This document shows positions 29,550-38,419 of a stretch of 64,000 nt of DNA, piece after piece. Position 1 is the first letter of the stretch, and every line of letters starts with the position of its first letter. The DNA is taken from assembly GCA_965199335.1 (NCBI GenBank), contig CBDAQZ010000004.1:434001-498000 (forward strand), written 5' to 3'. Both the position numbers and the translations under genes were made by a program. The DNA is from CBDAQV01 sp965199335 (lineage in GTDB: Bacteria; Pseudomonadota; Alphaproteobacteria; CALMVH01). A model generated the notes under the pieces. That model was not told the origin of the DNA. It did not search any database and was given only the letters and a program-made list of their open reading frames with translations.

Positions 29550-29791
29550 CCACCAAATTGCTCAATGTTACATCGGGCCTTGGCTTTCTGGACGGGCTGT
29601 ACCCCATTCAGAAAACCCCCGCGCAGGAAACGCCCTTTTCCAGCCTGACCGCGCACCGCACGACCCACGCCGCGCACCGGGTGATCGGTGTCGACAAGGG
29701 CATCGTCAATGGCAGCGTCAACAGCTCGAACCATAACTTACGCCAGATGGCACGTCGCGCAACGAGCGCGCGCGCGTCTCTGGATTTCTAG
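29546..29791 (+). CDS. Small ORF between atpG and atpD
   Basis: An 81-residue frame starting MTTKLLNVTSGLGFLDGLYP, overlapping the atpG stop by ATGA and ending 21 bp before atpD. It is polar and Thr/Ser/His-rich with a basic end (MARRATSARASLDF); no membrane segment and no known ATPase-associated family. The 4-bp overlap is typical of translational coupling. It could be a genuine operon-specific protein or spacer with fortuitous coding appearance. Confidence 0.5.
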   Translation: MTTKLLNVTSGLGFLDGLYPIQKTPAQETPFSSLTAHRTTHAAHRVIGVDKGIVNGSVNSSNHNLRQMARRATSARASLDF

Positions 29792-29812
29792 AACCTGAAA
29801 CGGAACCGAATC

Positions 29813-31240
29813 ATGACGACGAAAAACGCAGTTGGCAAAATCACCCAGATCCTTGGCGCCGTGGTGGACGTTCATTTCGAGGGCGAGCTGCCCGCAATTC
29901 TGAACGCGCTGTCCTGCCAGAACCAGGGTAACACGCTGATCCTGGAAGTCGCGCAGCAGCTGGGCGGCAATACCGTCCGCGCCATCGCGATGGATGCGAC
30001 CGAGGGCCTAGTGCGCGGCGCGGAGGTTACCGACCTCGGCCAACCGATCATGGTGCCCGTCGGCCCCGCGACGCTCGGCCGCATCATGAACGTGCTTGGC
30101 CAGCCGATCGACGAGCGCGGCCCGGTGAACGCGACCGAGACGATGCCGATCCACCGCGACGCACCGCTGTTCGTGGAGCAGGCGACGGAGACCGAGATCC
30201 TGGTCACCGGCATCAAGGTCATCGACATGATCGCCCCGTATTCCAAGGGCGGCAAGATCGGCCTGTTCGGCGGCGCGGGCGTCGGCAAGACGGTGACCAT
30301 CCAGGAACTGATCAACAACATCGCCAAGGCGCATGGCGGCGTGTCGGTGTTCGCCGGCGTCGGCGAGCGTACGCGCGAAGGCAACGATCTCTATCACGAG
30401 ATGATCGAGGCCGGCGTCATCAAGCTGGACGGCGAAGGCTCCAAGGTGGCGCTGGTCTACGGCCAGATGAACGAGCCGCCGGGCGCACGCGCACGCGTCG
30501 GCCTGACGGGCCTCACCCAGGCGGAATATTTCCGCGACGTGCAGGGCCAGGACGTGCTGTTCTTCGTCGACAACATCTTCCGCTTCACTCAGGCAGGCTC
30601 CGAAGTGTCGGCGTTGCTGGGCCGCATCCCGTCGGCCGTGGGCTACCAGCCGACGTTGGCGACCGACATGGGCGCGCTTCAGGAACGCATTACATCGACC
30701 AAGAAGGGTTCGATCACCTCGGTCCAGGCGATCTACGTGCCTGCCGACGACTTGACCGATCCCGCCCCCGCGACCTCCTTCGCCCACCTCGACGCCACCA
30801 CCGTGCTGTCGCGCTCGATCGCCGAGCTGGGCATCTATCCGGCGGTCGATCCGCTGGATTCGACCAGCCGCATCATGGACCCGCGTATCGTCGGAGAGGA
30901 ACACTACACCGTCGCCCGCGAAGTGCAGCGCGTGCTGCAGACCTACAAGGCGCTTCAGGACATCATCGCCATCCTGGGCATGGACGAGCTTTCTGAAGAC
31001 GACAAGCTGGTCGTCAGCCGCGCACGCAAGATCCAGCGCTTCTTCTCGCAGCCGTTCCACGTCGCCGAGATCTTCACCGGCACGCCCGGCGTGTTCGTGC
31101 CCGTCGAGGAAACGGTCAAGGGCTTCAAGGGCATCGTCAACGGCGACTACGACTACCTGCCGGAAGCCGCCTTCTACATGGTCGGCACCATCGAGCAGGC
31201 GATCGCCAAGGGCGAAAGCCTGATGAAGCAGGCGGCCTAG
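29813..31240 (+). CDS. atpD: ATP synthase F1 subunit beta
   Basis: A 475-residue catalytic beta subunit. P-loop GGAGVGKTVTIQEL (around residue 153), catalytic GERTREGNDLYHEM, and LLGRIPSAVGYQPTLATDMG are all intact. Start MTTKNAVGKITQILGAVVDV. 4 bp before atpC. Confidence 0.98.
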   Translation: MTTKNAVGKITQILGAVVDVHFEGELPAILNALSCQNQGNTLILEVAQQLGGNTVRAIAMDATEGLVRGAEVTDLGQPIMVPVGPATLGRIMNVLGQPIDERGPVNATETMPIHRDAPLFVEQATETEILVTGIKVIDMIAPYSKGGKIGLFGGAGVGKTVTIQELINNIAKAHGGVSVFAGVGERTREGNDLYHEMIEAGVIKLDGEGSKVALVYGQMNEPPGARARVGLTGLTQAEYFRDVQGQDVLFFVDNIFRFTQAGSEVSALLGRIPSAVGYQPTLATDMGALQERITSTKKGSITSVQAIYVPADDLTDPAPATSFAHLDATTVLSRSIAELGIYPAVDPLDSTSRIMDPRIVGEEHYTVAREVQRVLQTYKALQDIIAILGMDELSEDDKLVVSRARKIQRFFSQPFHVAEIFTGTPGVFVPVEETVKGFKGIVNGDYDYLPEAAFYMVGTIEQAIAKGESLMKQAA

Positions 31241-31244
31241 CCAT

Positions 31245-31676
31245 ATGGGCAAGCCGTTCACCTTCGAACTCGTCTCTCCGGAAAAGCTGGTCTTCTCCGG
31301 CGAGGCCGAGATGGTCGTCATCCCCGCCGAGGAAGGCGATCTGGGCGTCCTGGCAGAGCATGCGCCATTGATCGCGACCGTGCGCCCGGGAGTCATCCGC
31401 GTCTACAACAACGGCGCCGTCAGCAAGCGTGTCTTCGTCGCCGGCGGCTTCGTCGAGGTGACGGCCGACCGCTGCACCATGCTGGCCGACGCCGCGACGG
31501 ACGTGACGCAGATCGACCGCGGCCAGGCCGAGCAGGACCTGCTGAAGCTGAACACCGAATCCCCGACCGCGACCGACCGCCACGCCGCCGAAGTGCAGAA
31601 GCGCAAACTGGCCGTCGCCAAGGCCAAGGTCGCGGCCGCAGGCGGCAACTACGCGCAGCCGGAGCGGACGCACTAA
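31245..31676 (+). CDS. atpC: ATP synthase F1 subunit epsilon
   Basis: A 143-residue epsilon subunit: FELVSPEKLVFSGEAEMVVIPAEEGDLGVLAEHAP is the N-terminal beta-sandwich; a short helical C-terminus (RQAEVQKRKLAVAKAKVAAA type) follows. The last gene of the F1 operon, followed by a palindromic repeat that may end the transcript. Confidence 0.95.
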   Translation: MGKPFTFELVSPEKLVFSGEAEMVVIPAEEGDLGVLAEHAPLIATVRPGVIRVYNNGAVSKRVFVAGGFVEVTADRCTMLADAATDVTQIDRGQAEQDLLKLNTESPTATDRHAAEVQKRKLAVAKAKVAAAGGNYAQPERTH

Positions 31677-31680
31677 TTAT

Positions 31681-31779
31681 TGTCATTCCGGATGTGGCAG
31701 CAAGCCATGTCCGGAATCCACAGGCTTTCGACGCGGCGACCGCAGCATGGATTCCGGCTCTGAGCCCGGGAATGACAGG
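31681..31779. repeat. Dispersed palindromic element (GTCATTCCGG subtype)
   Basis: TGTCATTCCGGATG and CCCGGGAATGACA are the outer arms; ATGTCCGGAATCC and ATGGATTCCGGC are the inner arms. It separates atpC from the AGE-family gene. Confidence 0.75.
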
Positions 31780-31787
31780 AGTGTACG

Positions 31788-32918
31788 ATGACCGATAAAT
31801 TCCGTCTCGACGAAGTTCACAGCTGGATGTTCGACCATGCCCTGCCGTTATGGTGCGATGCGGGGCAGGATGCGCCGGGGCTTGGTTTCCATGAGCTGGT
31901 CGGGCTTGACGGCAGGCCGGTCGATCCCGGGTTCAAGCGCATGCGCGTGCAGGCACGCCAGATCTATACCTACTGCCATGCGGCGACGCTGGGCTGGAAG
32001 GGCCCGGCGCTGCAGGCGGCGGCGAACGGCGTCGACTTCATCCTGGCCCATGGCCGGCTGGCCGATGGCGGCTGGGCGACGAAGCTGGGTCCCAGGGGTG
32101 AGCAACTCGACACAGAACCCAATTCCTACGACCATGCCTTCGTGATCTTCGCGCTCGGCTGGTACTACAAGCTGACGGGCGATTGCGACCTGCTCGAACA
32201 CATCCATCGCACGCTCGATTTCATGGAAGGGCACTTACGCCATCCGACCGGGCTCGGCTTTCTGACGACGCGGACCCATCAGAAGATGGAGCAGGACCCC
32301 AACATGCATTTCCTCGAGGCGATGCTGGTCCTGTACGAGGCGACGGGCGAATCGCGCTTCGCCGAGGAAGCCCGCACGATCCTCACCCTGTTCGCCGAGC
32401 ATATCCACCAGCCGGAAACCGCCGTGCTGCTGGAGGATTTCGACCTCGACTGGGAACCGCCCGGCGATCCCGCGCATCGCATCGTCGAGCCGGGGCATCA
32501 TTTCGAATGGGCCTGGCTGCTGTGGCAGGCAAAGCGCATTGTCGGGGACGACGTCATGCCGTTCGTGCCGCAGATCTTCGCCTTCGCCGACAAATACGGC
32601 AGCAGTCCGGATGGCCTGGTCTATGACGACGTGTTCGAACATGGCACGGTACTGAACCCGACGCACCGCACCTGGGTACAGACCGAGGCGATCAAGGGCT
32701 ATATCACCATGGCCGAGTTCACCGGCGCGGATCATTCGGCCCGGATCGCGCAGTTGGTGGATATCCTTTTGGACCAGTACCTGAACACCGCGATCCCGGG
32801 CCTGTGGACGGACCAGCCGACAGCCGTATCGAAGGCGACCTCCGCGCCGGCCAGCACGTTCTATCACATATTCCTCGCCTTTGCGGAATTGCAACGCTGG
32901 GGACGCGCGAGCGCCTGA
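31788..32918 (+). CDS. AGE-family sugar epimerase/isomerase
   Basis: A 376-residue (alpha/alpha)6-barrel protein of the N-acylglucosamine 2-epimerase / mannose isomerase family. Blocks seen: RMRVQARQIYTYCHAA, DHAFVIFALGWYYKLTGD, NMHFLEAMLVLYEATGE, EPGHHFEWAWLL and TWVQTEAIKG, containing the conserved His and Glu residues of the active site. It interconverts a free or phosphorylated sugar, perhaps mannose and fructose. GACAGGAGTGTACG upstream of the ATG includes AGGAG. No operon partner is evident. Confidence 0.85.
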   Translation: MTDKFRLDEVHSWMFDHALPLWCDAGQDAPGLGFHELVGLDGRPVDPGFKRMRVQARQIYTYCHAATLGWKGPALQAAANGVDFILAHGRLADGGWATKLGPRGEQLDTEPNSYDHAFVIFALGWYYKLTGDCDLLEHIHRTLDFMEGHLRHPTGLGFLTTRTHQKMEQDPNMHFLEAMLVLYEATGESRFAEEARTILTLFAEHIHQPETAVLLEDFDLDWEPPGDPAHRIVEPGHHFEWAWLLWQAKRIVGDDVMPFVPQIFAFADKYGSSPDGLVYDDVFEHGTVLNPTHRTWVQTEAIKGYITMAEFTGADHSARIAQLVDILLDQYLNTAIPGLWTDQPTAVSKATSAPASTFYHIFLAFAELQRWGRASA

Positions 32919-33036
32919 GAGGTAGAGGCGTTGTTGCAAATCGGTCGCAGGTGCCGTATGTCGGTAAGGGTGTGGCGGAACGTGTGCTCCAAATCGCCTC
33001 TTACAGTTTATCTATTGCGTATGGTGGCCTGCCTTT

Positions 33037-33855
33037 ATGTCTAAACACTGGACTCTGGACGATATTCCCTGGGACAAGTTCGACCGCTCGAAGGTCAGCC
33101 CGGATATCGAGAAGATCGTGCGCGCTGCCGCGCTGGTCGAGGCCAACGCCGACCACTACACCGCCTATCTGTGCAACGTGTTCGAGGGCGACAAGGATTT
33201 CTGCCAGGAGTGCCTGGAATGGGCGCGCGAGGAAGTGCAGCACGGCGCCGCCCTGGGCAGATGGGCCAGCATCGTCGATCCCAGCTTCGACTTCGACACC
33301 GCCTTCAGCCGCTTCCGCAAAGGCTTCAATATCGAGACCGACGTCAGCGCCTCGGTGCGCGGCTCGCGCTCGGGCGAGCTGATCGCGCGTTGCATGGTTG
33401 AGACCGGTACCAGCTCATATTACGCCGCTCTGGGCGACGCCACGGACGAGCCGGTGCTGAAGGTGATCTGTGCCCGCATAGCCGCGGACGAGTTGCGCCA
33501 TTACAAGCTGTTTTACGACAATCTGAAGCGCTACATCGCATCGGAGAACATCAACAAGATACGGCGTGTCCAAATCGCGCTGGGCCGCATCGTGGAGACC
33601 GAGGACGACGAGCTAGCCTATGCCTATTACGCCGCCAACGTCTTCGACGAGCCCTACGAGCGCAAGGTGCATTCCCGCGAATACACCCGCCGCGCTTACA
33701 AGCTTTACCAGGTCCAGCACATGGACCGCGCCATGGGCATGATCTTCAAGGCCTGCGGCCTGAAGCCGCAGACCGGCATGTTCCGCATCGCTCAGCGCCT
33801 CGGCTGGTTCCTGGTGAACAACCGTTCCCGCCAGCTGAACAAGATCGCGGCGTGA
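33037..33855 (+). CDS. Ferritin-like diiron protein
   Basis: A 272-residue four-helix-bundle protein. Glu35, Glu66 with His69 (EEVQH), Glu122, and Glu152 with His155 (DELRH) reproduce the E, ExxH, E, ExxH pattern of diiron carboxylate enzymes. N-terminal part has three Cys (C46, C56, C59). The substrate is unknown; relatives include rubrerythrin-like oxidoreductases and acyl-ACP desaturase-like proteins. It stands alone between the epimerase and a small membrane-protein gene. Confidence 0.82.
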   Translation: MSKHWTLDDIPWDKFDRSKVSPDIEKIVRAAALVEANADHYTAYLCNVFEGDKDFCQECLEWAREEVQHGAALGRWASIVDPSFDFDTAFSRFRKGFNIETDVSASVRGSRSGELIARCMVETGTSSYYAALGDATDEPVLKVICARIAADELRHYKLFYDNLKRYIASENINKIRRVQIALGRIVETEDDELAYAYYAANVFDEPYERKVHSREYTRRAYKLYQVQHMDRAMGMIFKACGLKPQTGMFRIAQRLGWFLVNNRSRQLNKIAA

Positions 33856-33892
33856 GTTTCCGGTGGTCTGGCGGATGGCTAGAATAGAAATC

Positions 33893-33983
33893 GTCATTCA
33901 GGATCGCGCAGCGTATCCGGAATCCATACGGTCCATACACGTCAACAGGGTTATGGATTCCGGTCCTGCTGACCGGAATGACA
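33893..33983. repeat. Dispersed palindromic element (GTCATTC subtype)
   Basis: GTCATTCAGGATCGC opens and GACCGGAATGACAG closes; the inner halves are ATCCGGAATCCATA and TATGGATTCCGG. Degenerate left arm. Follows the ferritin-like gene. Confidence 0.7.
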
Positions 33984-33993
33984 GTAACTCCAC

Positions 33994-34290
33994 ATGAATA
34001 ACACCGCTGTACTGCTGATTCCCGAACACAGCCCCTGGCGCTACGCGCTGGTGTTCCCGATCATGTTCGTTCTGGGGCTGGAGCTGGTGCTGTTCGTGAG
34101 GCTGATCCGCAAGTACCGCAAGCCGTATATACCCCTGCTGGCGATGCTGGGCATGTTCGTGCTGAACTTCGTGCTGTACGACCAGCTGCTGTTCCTGCCG
34201 CCGATCGAATTTCCTGCCGATGCTACGCCGCCACAACCGTCAGCGACACCCCCAGCACCCGTCCCCTCGTCTCCGGCCAAGCCTCACTAG
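33994..34290 (+). CDS. Hypothetical two-helix membrane protein
   Basis: A 98-residue protein with two membrane segments (about 17-38 and 46-64), a short basic loop between them (IRKYRKPYI), and a Pro/Ala-rich tail. It begins 10 bp after a palindromic element and converges on hemA with a 13-bp gap. No family recognised. Confidence 0.6.
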   Translation: MNNTAVLLIPEHSPWRYALVFPIMFVLGLELVLFVRLIRKYRKPYIPLLAMLGMFVLNFVLYDQLLFLPPIEFPADATPPQPSATPPAPVPSSPAKPH

Positions 34291-34303
34291 ACAGGCAGGT
34301 GCC

Positions 34304-35515
34304 TTATTCCGCGGCTATCTCCAGCCCGGGCCCCATGACCTGCACCAGCGCTTCCGCCAGGACCGCGATCAACTCGGGTCCGTGCAGCGGCGTCGGGGTC
34401 AGGCGGATGCGTTCGGTGCCGCGCGGCACCGTGGGATAGTTGATCGGCTGCACGTAGATATCGTGTTCGGCCATCAGCCGGTCGCAGATCGCGCGGCATT
34501 TCACCGCGTCGCCCACCATCACGGGCACGATATGGCTGGTGCCCGCAATCACCGGCAGGCCGCGCGACAGCAATGCCGATTTCAGCATCGTGGCATGCGC
34601 CTGCTGCGCCGTACGCTCGGCCTCGCTGCCGCGCAGATGGCGGATGCTGGCCAGAGCGCCCGCCGCGACCACCGGCGGGATCGAGGTGGTGAAGATGAAG
34701 CCCGAGGCGAAGCTGCGGATGAAATCGACCAGGACGCCGGACCCCGCGATGTAGCCGCCGACCACGCCGTAGGCCTTGCCCAGCGTACCCTCGATGATGT
34801 CGATGCGGTGCGCGACGCCGTCCCGCGCGGCGACGCCTGCGCCATGCGGCCCGTACATGCCGACGGCGTGGACTTCGTCCAGATAGGTCATCGCACCGTA
34901 GCATTCGGCCAGTTCCACGATCGCGGCGATCGGGGCGATGTCGCCCTCCATCGAATAGACTGATTCGAACACCACGATCTTTGGCCGCTTCGGATCGCTG
35001 GCCTGCAGCAATTCCTCCAAATGGCCAACATCGTTGTGGCGGAAGATCTTCTTCTCCACCCGCGCCAGCGACAGGCCCTGGATGATCGAGGCGTGGTTGC
35101 CGGCATCGGAGAACACCAGGCAGTCGGGCAGCCGCCGCGCCAGCGTCGCCAGCGCCGCCTCGTTGGCGACATAGCCCGAGGAAAACAGAAGCGCCCCCTG
35201 CTTGCCGTGCAGCGAGGCCAGTTCGGCCTCCAGCTCGACATGGTATTTCGTGGTGCCGGAGATATTGCGCGTGCCGCCCGCGCCCGCGCCGGTCGCATCC
35301 AGCGCCGCATGCATCGCTTCGATCACCACCGGGCTCTGGCCCATTCCCAGATAATCGTTGCTGCACCAGATCGCGACCTCGCGCGGGCCGTCCGGGCCAT
35401 GATAGAGGGCGAAGGGGAATTTGCCGCGCTGGCGTTCCATCGTGGCGAAGTGGCGATAATGCCCCTCGGCCTTCAACTGGGCGATCTGCCCGGCAAAAAA
35501 ATCGTCGTAGTCCAT
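34304..35515 (-). CDS. hemA: 5-aminolevulinate synthase
   Basis: A 403-residue PLP enzyme that condenses glycine and succinyl-CoA to 5-aminolevulinate, the C4 entry to heme typical of Alphaproteobacteria. Motifs: CSNDYLGMG (51-59), GAGAGGTRNISGTT (76-89), Asp213-Glu-Val-His216, and the PLP lysine Lys247 in EGTLGKAYG. Normal length. It is monocistronic, with a terminator of the next gene just upstream. Confidence 0.97.
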   Translation of the reverse strand: MDYDDFFAGQIAQLKAEGHYRHFATMERQRGKFPFALYHGPDGPREVAIWCSNDYLGMGQSPVVIEAMHAALDATGAGAGGTRNISGTTKYHVELEAELASLHGKQGALLFSSGYVANEAALATLARRLPDCLVFSDAGNHASIIQGLSLARVEKKIFRHNDVGHLEELLQASDPKRPKIVVFESVYSMEGDIAPIAAIVELAECYGAMTYLDEVHAVGMYGPHGAGVAARDGVAHRIDIIEGTLGKAYGVVGGYIAGSGVLVDFIRSFASGFIFTTSIPPVVAAGALASIRHLRGSEAERTAQQAHATMLKSALLSRGLPVIAGTSHIVPVMVGDAVKCRAICDRLMAEHDIYVQPINYPTVPRGTERIRLTPTPLHGPELIAVLAEALVQVMGPGLEIAAE

Positions 35516-35567
35516 GCGCGTCCCGACTCTGGAAGATCATCCATATACATCCAGCGGCACAATAAGC

Positions 35568-35597
35568 AAAAGGCCCGGAGTCGCCCCCGGGCCTTTT
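35568..35597 (-). terminator. Rho-independent terminator
   Basis: AAAAGGCCCGG (35568-35578) pairs with CCGGGCCTTTT (35587-35597) around an 8-nt loop, leaving T-runs both ways. It ends the minus-strand low-complexity gene. Confidence 0.85.
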
Positions 35598-35618
35598 CCC
35601 TGTAATAAGGCCCGAGCC

Positions 35619-36083
35619 TTACTGGACCGAAGAATCGGGCGTGCTGGGCGTCGTGCCGGCTGCGCCGGTGGACGACGACGTGCCCGTCGTACCCGTGCTG
35701 CCACCGGTTGCGGTCGTGCCATTGGAGCCCATGCCGGTGGTTCCCATGGTCGTGCCCATCCCCGAGCTTGCTCCCATCGTGCCCGTGCCCGTCGTACCCG
35801 TACCCGTACCCGTGCCCGTACCCACGGTTCCGGTGCCGCCGTTATACTGGCTGGTGCCCGTGCCGCTGTTGTACTGGCTGGAACCCGTGCCGCTGCCGTT
35901 GTACTGGCTGCCCATGCCGCCGGTCACACCCGCGCCGACACCCGATCCGGCGGCGCCCACACCTGCGGCGGCTCCGGCGTTCGTTCCGGTCCCCGTGCCA
36001 CCACCGCCCGAGCCGGCGGCATGGGCCGCAACCGACAGGCCAAGGGTAAGTGCGGTCGCCGTGGCGAGAATAATCCTGTTCAT
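35619..36083 (-). CDS. Secreted Gly/Thr-rich low-complexity protein
   Basis: A 154-residue protein with a signal peptide (MNRIILATATALTLGLSVAAHA, cleaved after ~22). The mature part is nearly all Gly, Thr, Ser, Ala and Asn, with three SQYN(S/G)GTG repeats around residues 59-85 and a run of GTGTGTGTT dipeptides. AGGAG lies 7 bp before the ATG; the frame is open far upstream but without signal-like sequence. Likely disordered and extracytoplasmic; function unknown. A terminator follows. Confidence 0.75.
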   Translation of the reverse strand: MNRIILATATALTLGLSVAAHAAGSGGGGTGTGTNAGAAAGVGAAGSGVGAGVTGGMGSQYNGSGTGSSQYNSGTGTSQYNGGTGTVGTGTGTGTGTTGTGTMGASSGMGTTMGTTGMGSNGTTATGGSTGTTGTSSSTGAAGTTPSTPDSSVQ

Positions 36084-36228
36084 CGTAGCGTCTCCTGTTT
36101 GATCAGCCCCACCAGAACCCCCCATGCCGTCCTTGCGTTCCCCGGCGAAATTCACCAAAGCTGTTAAGACTTGCAAATGCGGGACGGAGCGTGAGACAAA
36201 CGGCCCGTTCATGTCAGAAAGGTTTTTT

Positions 36229-36825
36229 ATGAGTGCAAAGCGTTTGTTCGACAGGATCGCTGATCTGCGCCGGCCCTGTCTTGGCCTGACGGCCCTTGCC
36301 TTCGCGTTTTCCCCGCTGGCTGCCACCGCCGCCGAAACGTGCAAGCCGACCAGCGACGAGAAATCGGTCTTCATGCGCTCGCTGCAGACCGACCTGATGG
36401 TCGCCGCGCTGACCTGCAGCACCAGCGACCAGTACAATACCTTCATCCATCAGTTCCAATCGGTGTTGAAAACCGATGCCGACCATTTGCGCGGCTACTA
36501 CAAGAAGCGTCGCGGCAAGGCCGGGGCGGAGGAACTGAACACCTTCGTTACGCACCTGGCGAACGACGAGTCGGAGCGCAGCATCCAGCAGGGCCAGAGC
36601 GCCTATTGCGACAATGCCGCCAAGCTGTTCCAGACCGTGCTGGCAACGCCCGCCGCAAAGGTGGAGGATTATTCCACCACCCTGCCGCTATCGGGTGAGG
36701 CACCGGTACGCAAATGCGCCCTGCCCGCGGTTGCCGCCGCAACCCCGGTCAGCACCGCGTCCGCACCCGTGCCTGCCGCGACGGACGGCAGCACTCCCGC
36801 CGAGGCGCCTGCTTCGTCGAACTGA
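36229..36825 (+). CDS. Secreted hypothetical protein
   Basis: A 198-residue protein; the start MSAKRLFDRIADLRRP is chosen for AGAAAGG 6 bp upstream and for the signal peptide that ends ATAA (~residue 35). The mature domain is helical (FMRSLQTDLMVAALTCSTSDQYNTF, four Cys that could form two disulfides) and ends with a Pro/Ala/Thr-rich tail. Similar helical secreted proteins exist in alphaproteobacteria but no name is assigned. Followed by a terminator. Confidence 0.72.
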   Translation: MSAKRLFDRIADLRRPCLGLTALAFAFSPLAATAAETCKPTSDEKSVFMRSLQTDLMVAALTCSTSDQYNTFIHQFQSVLKTDADHLRGYYKKRRGKAGAEELNTFVTHLANDESERSIQQGQSAYCDNAAKLFQTVLATPAAKVEDYSTTLPLSGEAPVRKCALPAVAAATPVSTASAPVPAATDGSTPAEAPASSN

Positions 36826-36850
36826 CTGGTGGTTCGCTGACCGCAACGAA

Positions 36851-36878
36851 AAGCCGGCGCTGAGACGCCGGCTTTTTT
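36851..36878 (+). terminator. Rho-independent terminator
   Basis: AAGCCGGCG (36851-36859) pairs with CGCCGGCTT (36866-36874), loop CTGAGA, followed by TTTTTT. It ends the gene at 36229-36825. Confidence 0.88.
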
Positions 36879-36899
36879 GCGCGTGCAACTCTACTAAAC

Positions 36900-36967
36900 T
36901 GTCATCCCGGCCTGAGCCGGGATCTCTAACCGATCTGCAACAGATCCCGGGTCAGGCCCGGGATGAC
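36900..36967. repeat. Dispersed palindromic element (GTCATCCCGG family)
   Basis: GTCATCCCGGCCTGAGCCGG opens and CAGGCCCGGGATGAC closes, with GGATCTCTAACC/ACAGATCCC inner halves. The cleanest copy, between two terminators of convergent genes. Confidence 0.8.
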
Positions 36968-36995
36968 GAAGATGTGCAGGCGGTTACAGGCAAAC

Positions 36996-37025
36996 AAAAA
37001 GGCCGGTACTTTCGTACCGGCCTTT
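36996..37025 (-). terminator. Rho-independent terminator of the OmpA gene
   Basis: On the minus strand AAAGGCCGGTAC (from 37025) pairs with GTACCGGCCTTT, with loop GAAA and a following T-rich run. It lies 26 bp past the OmpA-type stop codon. Confidence 0.88.
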
Positions 37026-37050
37026 CCGTGCTTATCGCAGATCGACGTTC

Positions 37051-38151
37051 TTAGTGGAACACGATCTCTACGCGACGGTTCTGAGGCTCCTTCACGCCGT
37101 CGCCGGTCGGGACGAGCGGATCGCGCTTGCCCTTGGCGTATACGACGATCTCGTTTGCCTTGACACCCTGCTTCACCAGTTCGGCCTTGACCGATTCGGC
37201 GCGGCGCTTCGACAGCTTCATGTTGTAAGCGTCGGAGCCGACGGTATCCGTGTGACCGGTTACGTCGATGCGGGTGACGCCTGCGTTACCCTTGGCAGCG
37301 CCGGCAGCGTTGTCGACGATCTTCGTCGCGTCAGTCGTCAGGTTGTAACGATTGAAGTCGAAGAACACGAGGTAGCTGCTCTGGGCAGGAACTGGCTTGG
37401 ATGCGACCGGAGGCTGAGTCTTGCCCATCGGAGCAGGAGCCGGCTTCGGCTCGTTGAAGGTGTAACGGACACCGGCAAGAGCTTCGTAGCTATGCAGGTG
37501 GTTGGTTACGTACAACGGCTTGTTGTCGCCGAAATCGGCTGCCGGTGTATCCATGTAACGGCCTTCGACCGTTGCCGCCCAGTTGTCGTCGAAGTTGTAA
37601 GCCAGACCAGCGATTGCCTGGTAGGCGAAAGCAACGTCGTTACCCGAAACTGCCGGACCCGTCGTACCCTGGGGGTGCGTCGAGGTCTGGTTCCAGTAAG
37701 CAGCACCGACACCGACACCCACGTATGGGACGATCGGAACGTTGAGGTTTACCTGGGTCAGGTCGAAGTCATAGAACGCGTTGACGAAGCCCGTCCACAC
37801 GCCGGTGCGGCCCGAAGACCCGACGCCGAGAGCGCGGTTGGTTACAGTCTCGCTGTAGCCGCCTTCGATTTCCGTGCGGATGTTGTCACCCCAGTTGTAA
37901 CCAACAGCAGCATGAGCAGCCCAACCTGGGTTGTCATAGTTGATGGTCGAGCTGTTGGTGGCAGCGCCGCTGAAGCGGTTGCCGGTTGTGGTGGGGGCCA
38001 GATCGGTCTTCAGGCGATCGTTCCAGTTCAGACCACCATTGGCACCTACGTACCAACCGGCGGGCTCGTCTGCGTGGGCGCTGACGGTGAGTGCGCCAAA
38101 CGAGACGCCTCCCAACAGCAGTGCGCCCATGAGGCGAAGCGATTTCTTCAT
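37051..38151 (-). CDS. OmpA-family outer-membrane porin
   Basis: A 366-residue outer-membrane protein. Signal peptide (1-27, ending SAHA), an eight-strand OmpA-like barrel (28-232) starting GWYVGANGGLNW, a Pro/Lys linker (234-257), and a peptidoglycan-binding OmpA domain with FFDFNRYNLTTDA (263-275) and TGHTDTVGSDAYNMKLSKRR (298-317). GAGGAG lies upstream of the ATG. It has a terminator downstream and codon use distinct from neighbours (GTA/GTT-rich), as for a highly expressed porin. Confidence 0.94.
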   Translation of the reverse strand: MKKSLRLMGALLLGGVSFGALTVSAHADEPAGWYVGANGGLNWNDRLKTDLAPTTTGNRFSGAATNSSTINYDNPGWAAHAAVGYNWGDNIRTEIEGGYSETVTNRALGVGSSGRTGVWTGFVNAFYDFDLTQVNLNVPIVPYVGVGVGAAYWNQTSTHPQGTTGPAVSGNDVAFAYQAIAGLAYNFDDNWAATVEGRYMDTPAADFGDNKPLYVTNHLHSYEALAGVRYTFNEPKPAPAPMGKTQPPVASKPVPAQSSYLVFFDFNRYNLTTDATKIVDNAAGAAKGNAGVTRIDVTGHTDTVGSDAYNMKLSKRRAESVKAELVKQGVKANEIVVYAKGKRDPLVPTGDGVKEPQNRRVEIVFH

Positions 38152-38334
38152 TTACAAGCTCCTCTTGAGTTATCTAGCGAACAGACCGCTAAATTCAGTG
38201 ATTCGGCAGTGTGCTTACGCCCTAAAAAGCGATTTGCACATACCCAGTTCCTCTTTCGTGGCATGTTTGGTCACTACCGATGCAGATTTGCCACAGATAA
38301 TGTTTTGGGACGCGACCTTAAAATTCGGGTAGAC

Positions 38335-38393
38335 TTGTCCGAGATGTTTCATGCACTTAATTAAATGCAATCACGTTTTCCCGTGAGCGGGAA
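38335..38393 (+). promoter_or_regulatory. Promoter and leader hairpin of the NYN gene
   Basis: TTGTCC (38335-38340) and TAATTA (38358-38363) with 17-bp spacing form a possible promoter. TTCCCG-TGAG-CGGGAA (38378-38393) makes a leader hairpin just before the AAGGG ribosome site. The rest of the 268-bp gap between the OmpA and NYN genes shows nothing else. Confidence 0.4.
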
Positions 38394-38419
38394 CCAATAA
38401 AGAGCAAGGGTTTTTGCAA

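Noticed and set aside
35641..36102. Repeat array resembling CRISPR in low-complexity DNA
   Set aside because: The repeats are short coding repeats of a Gly/Thr-rich protein, not constant repeats with unique spacers, and no cas genes occur.
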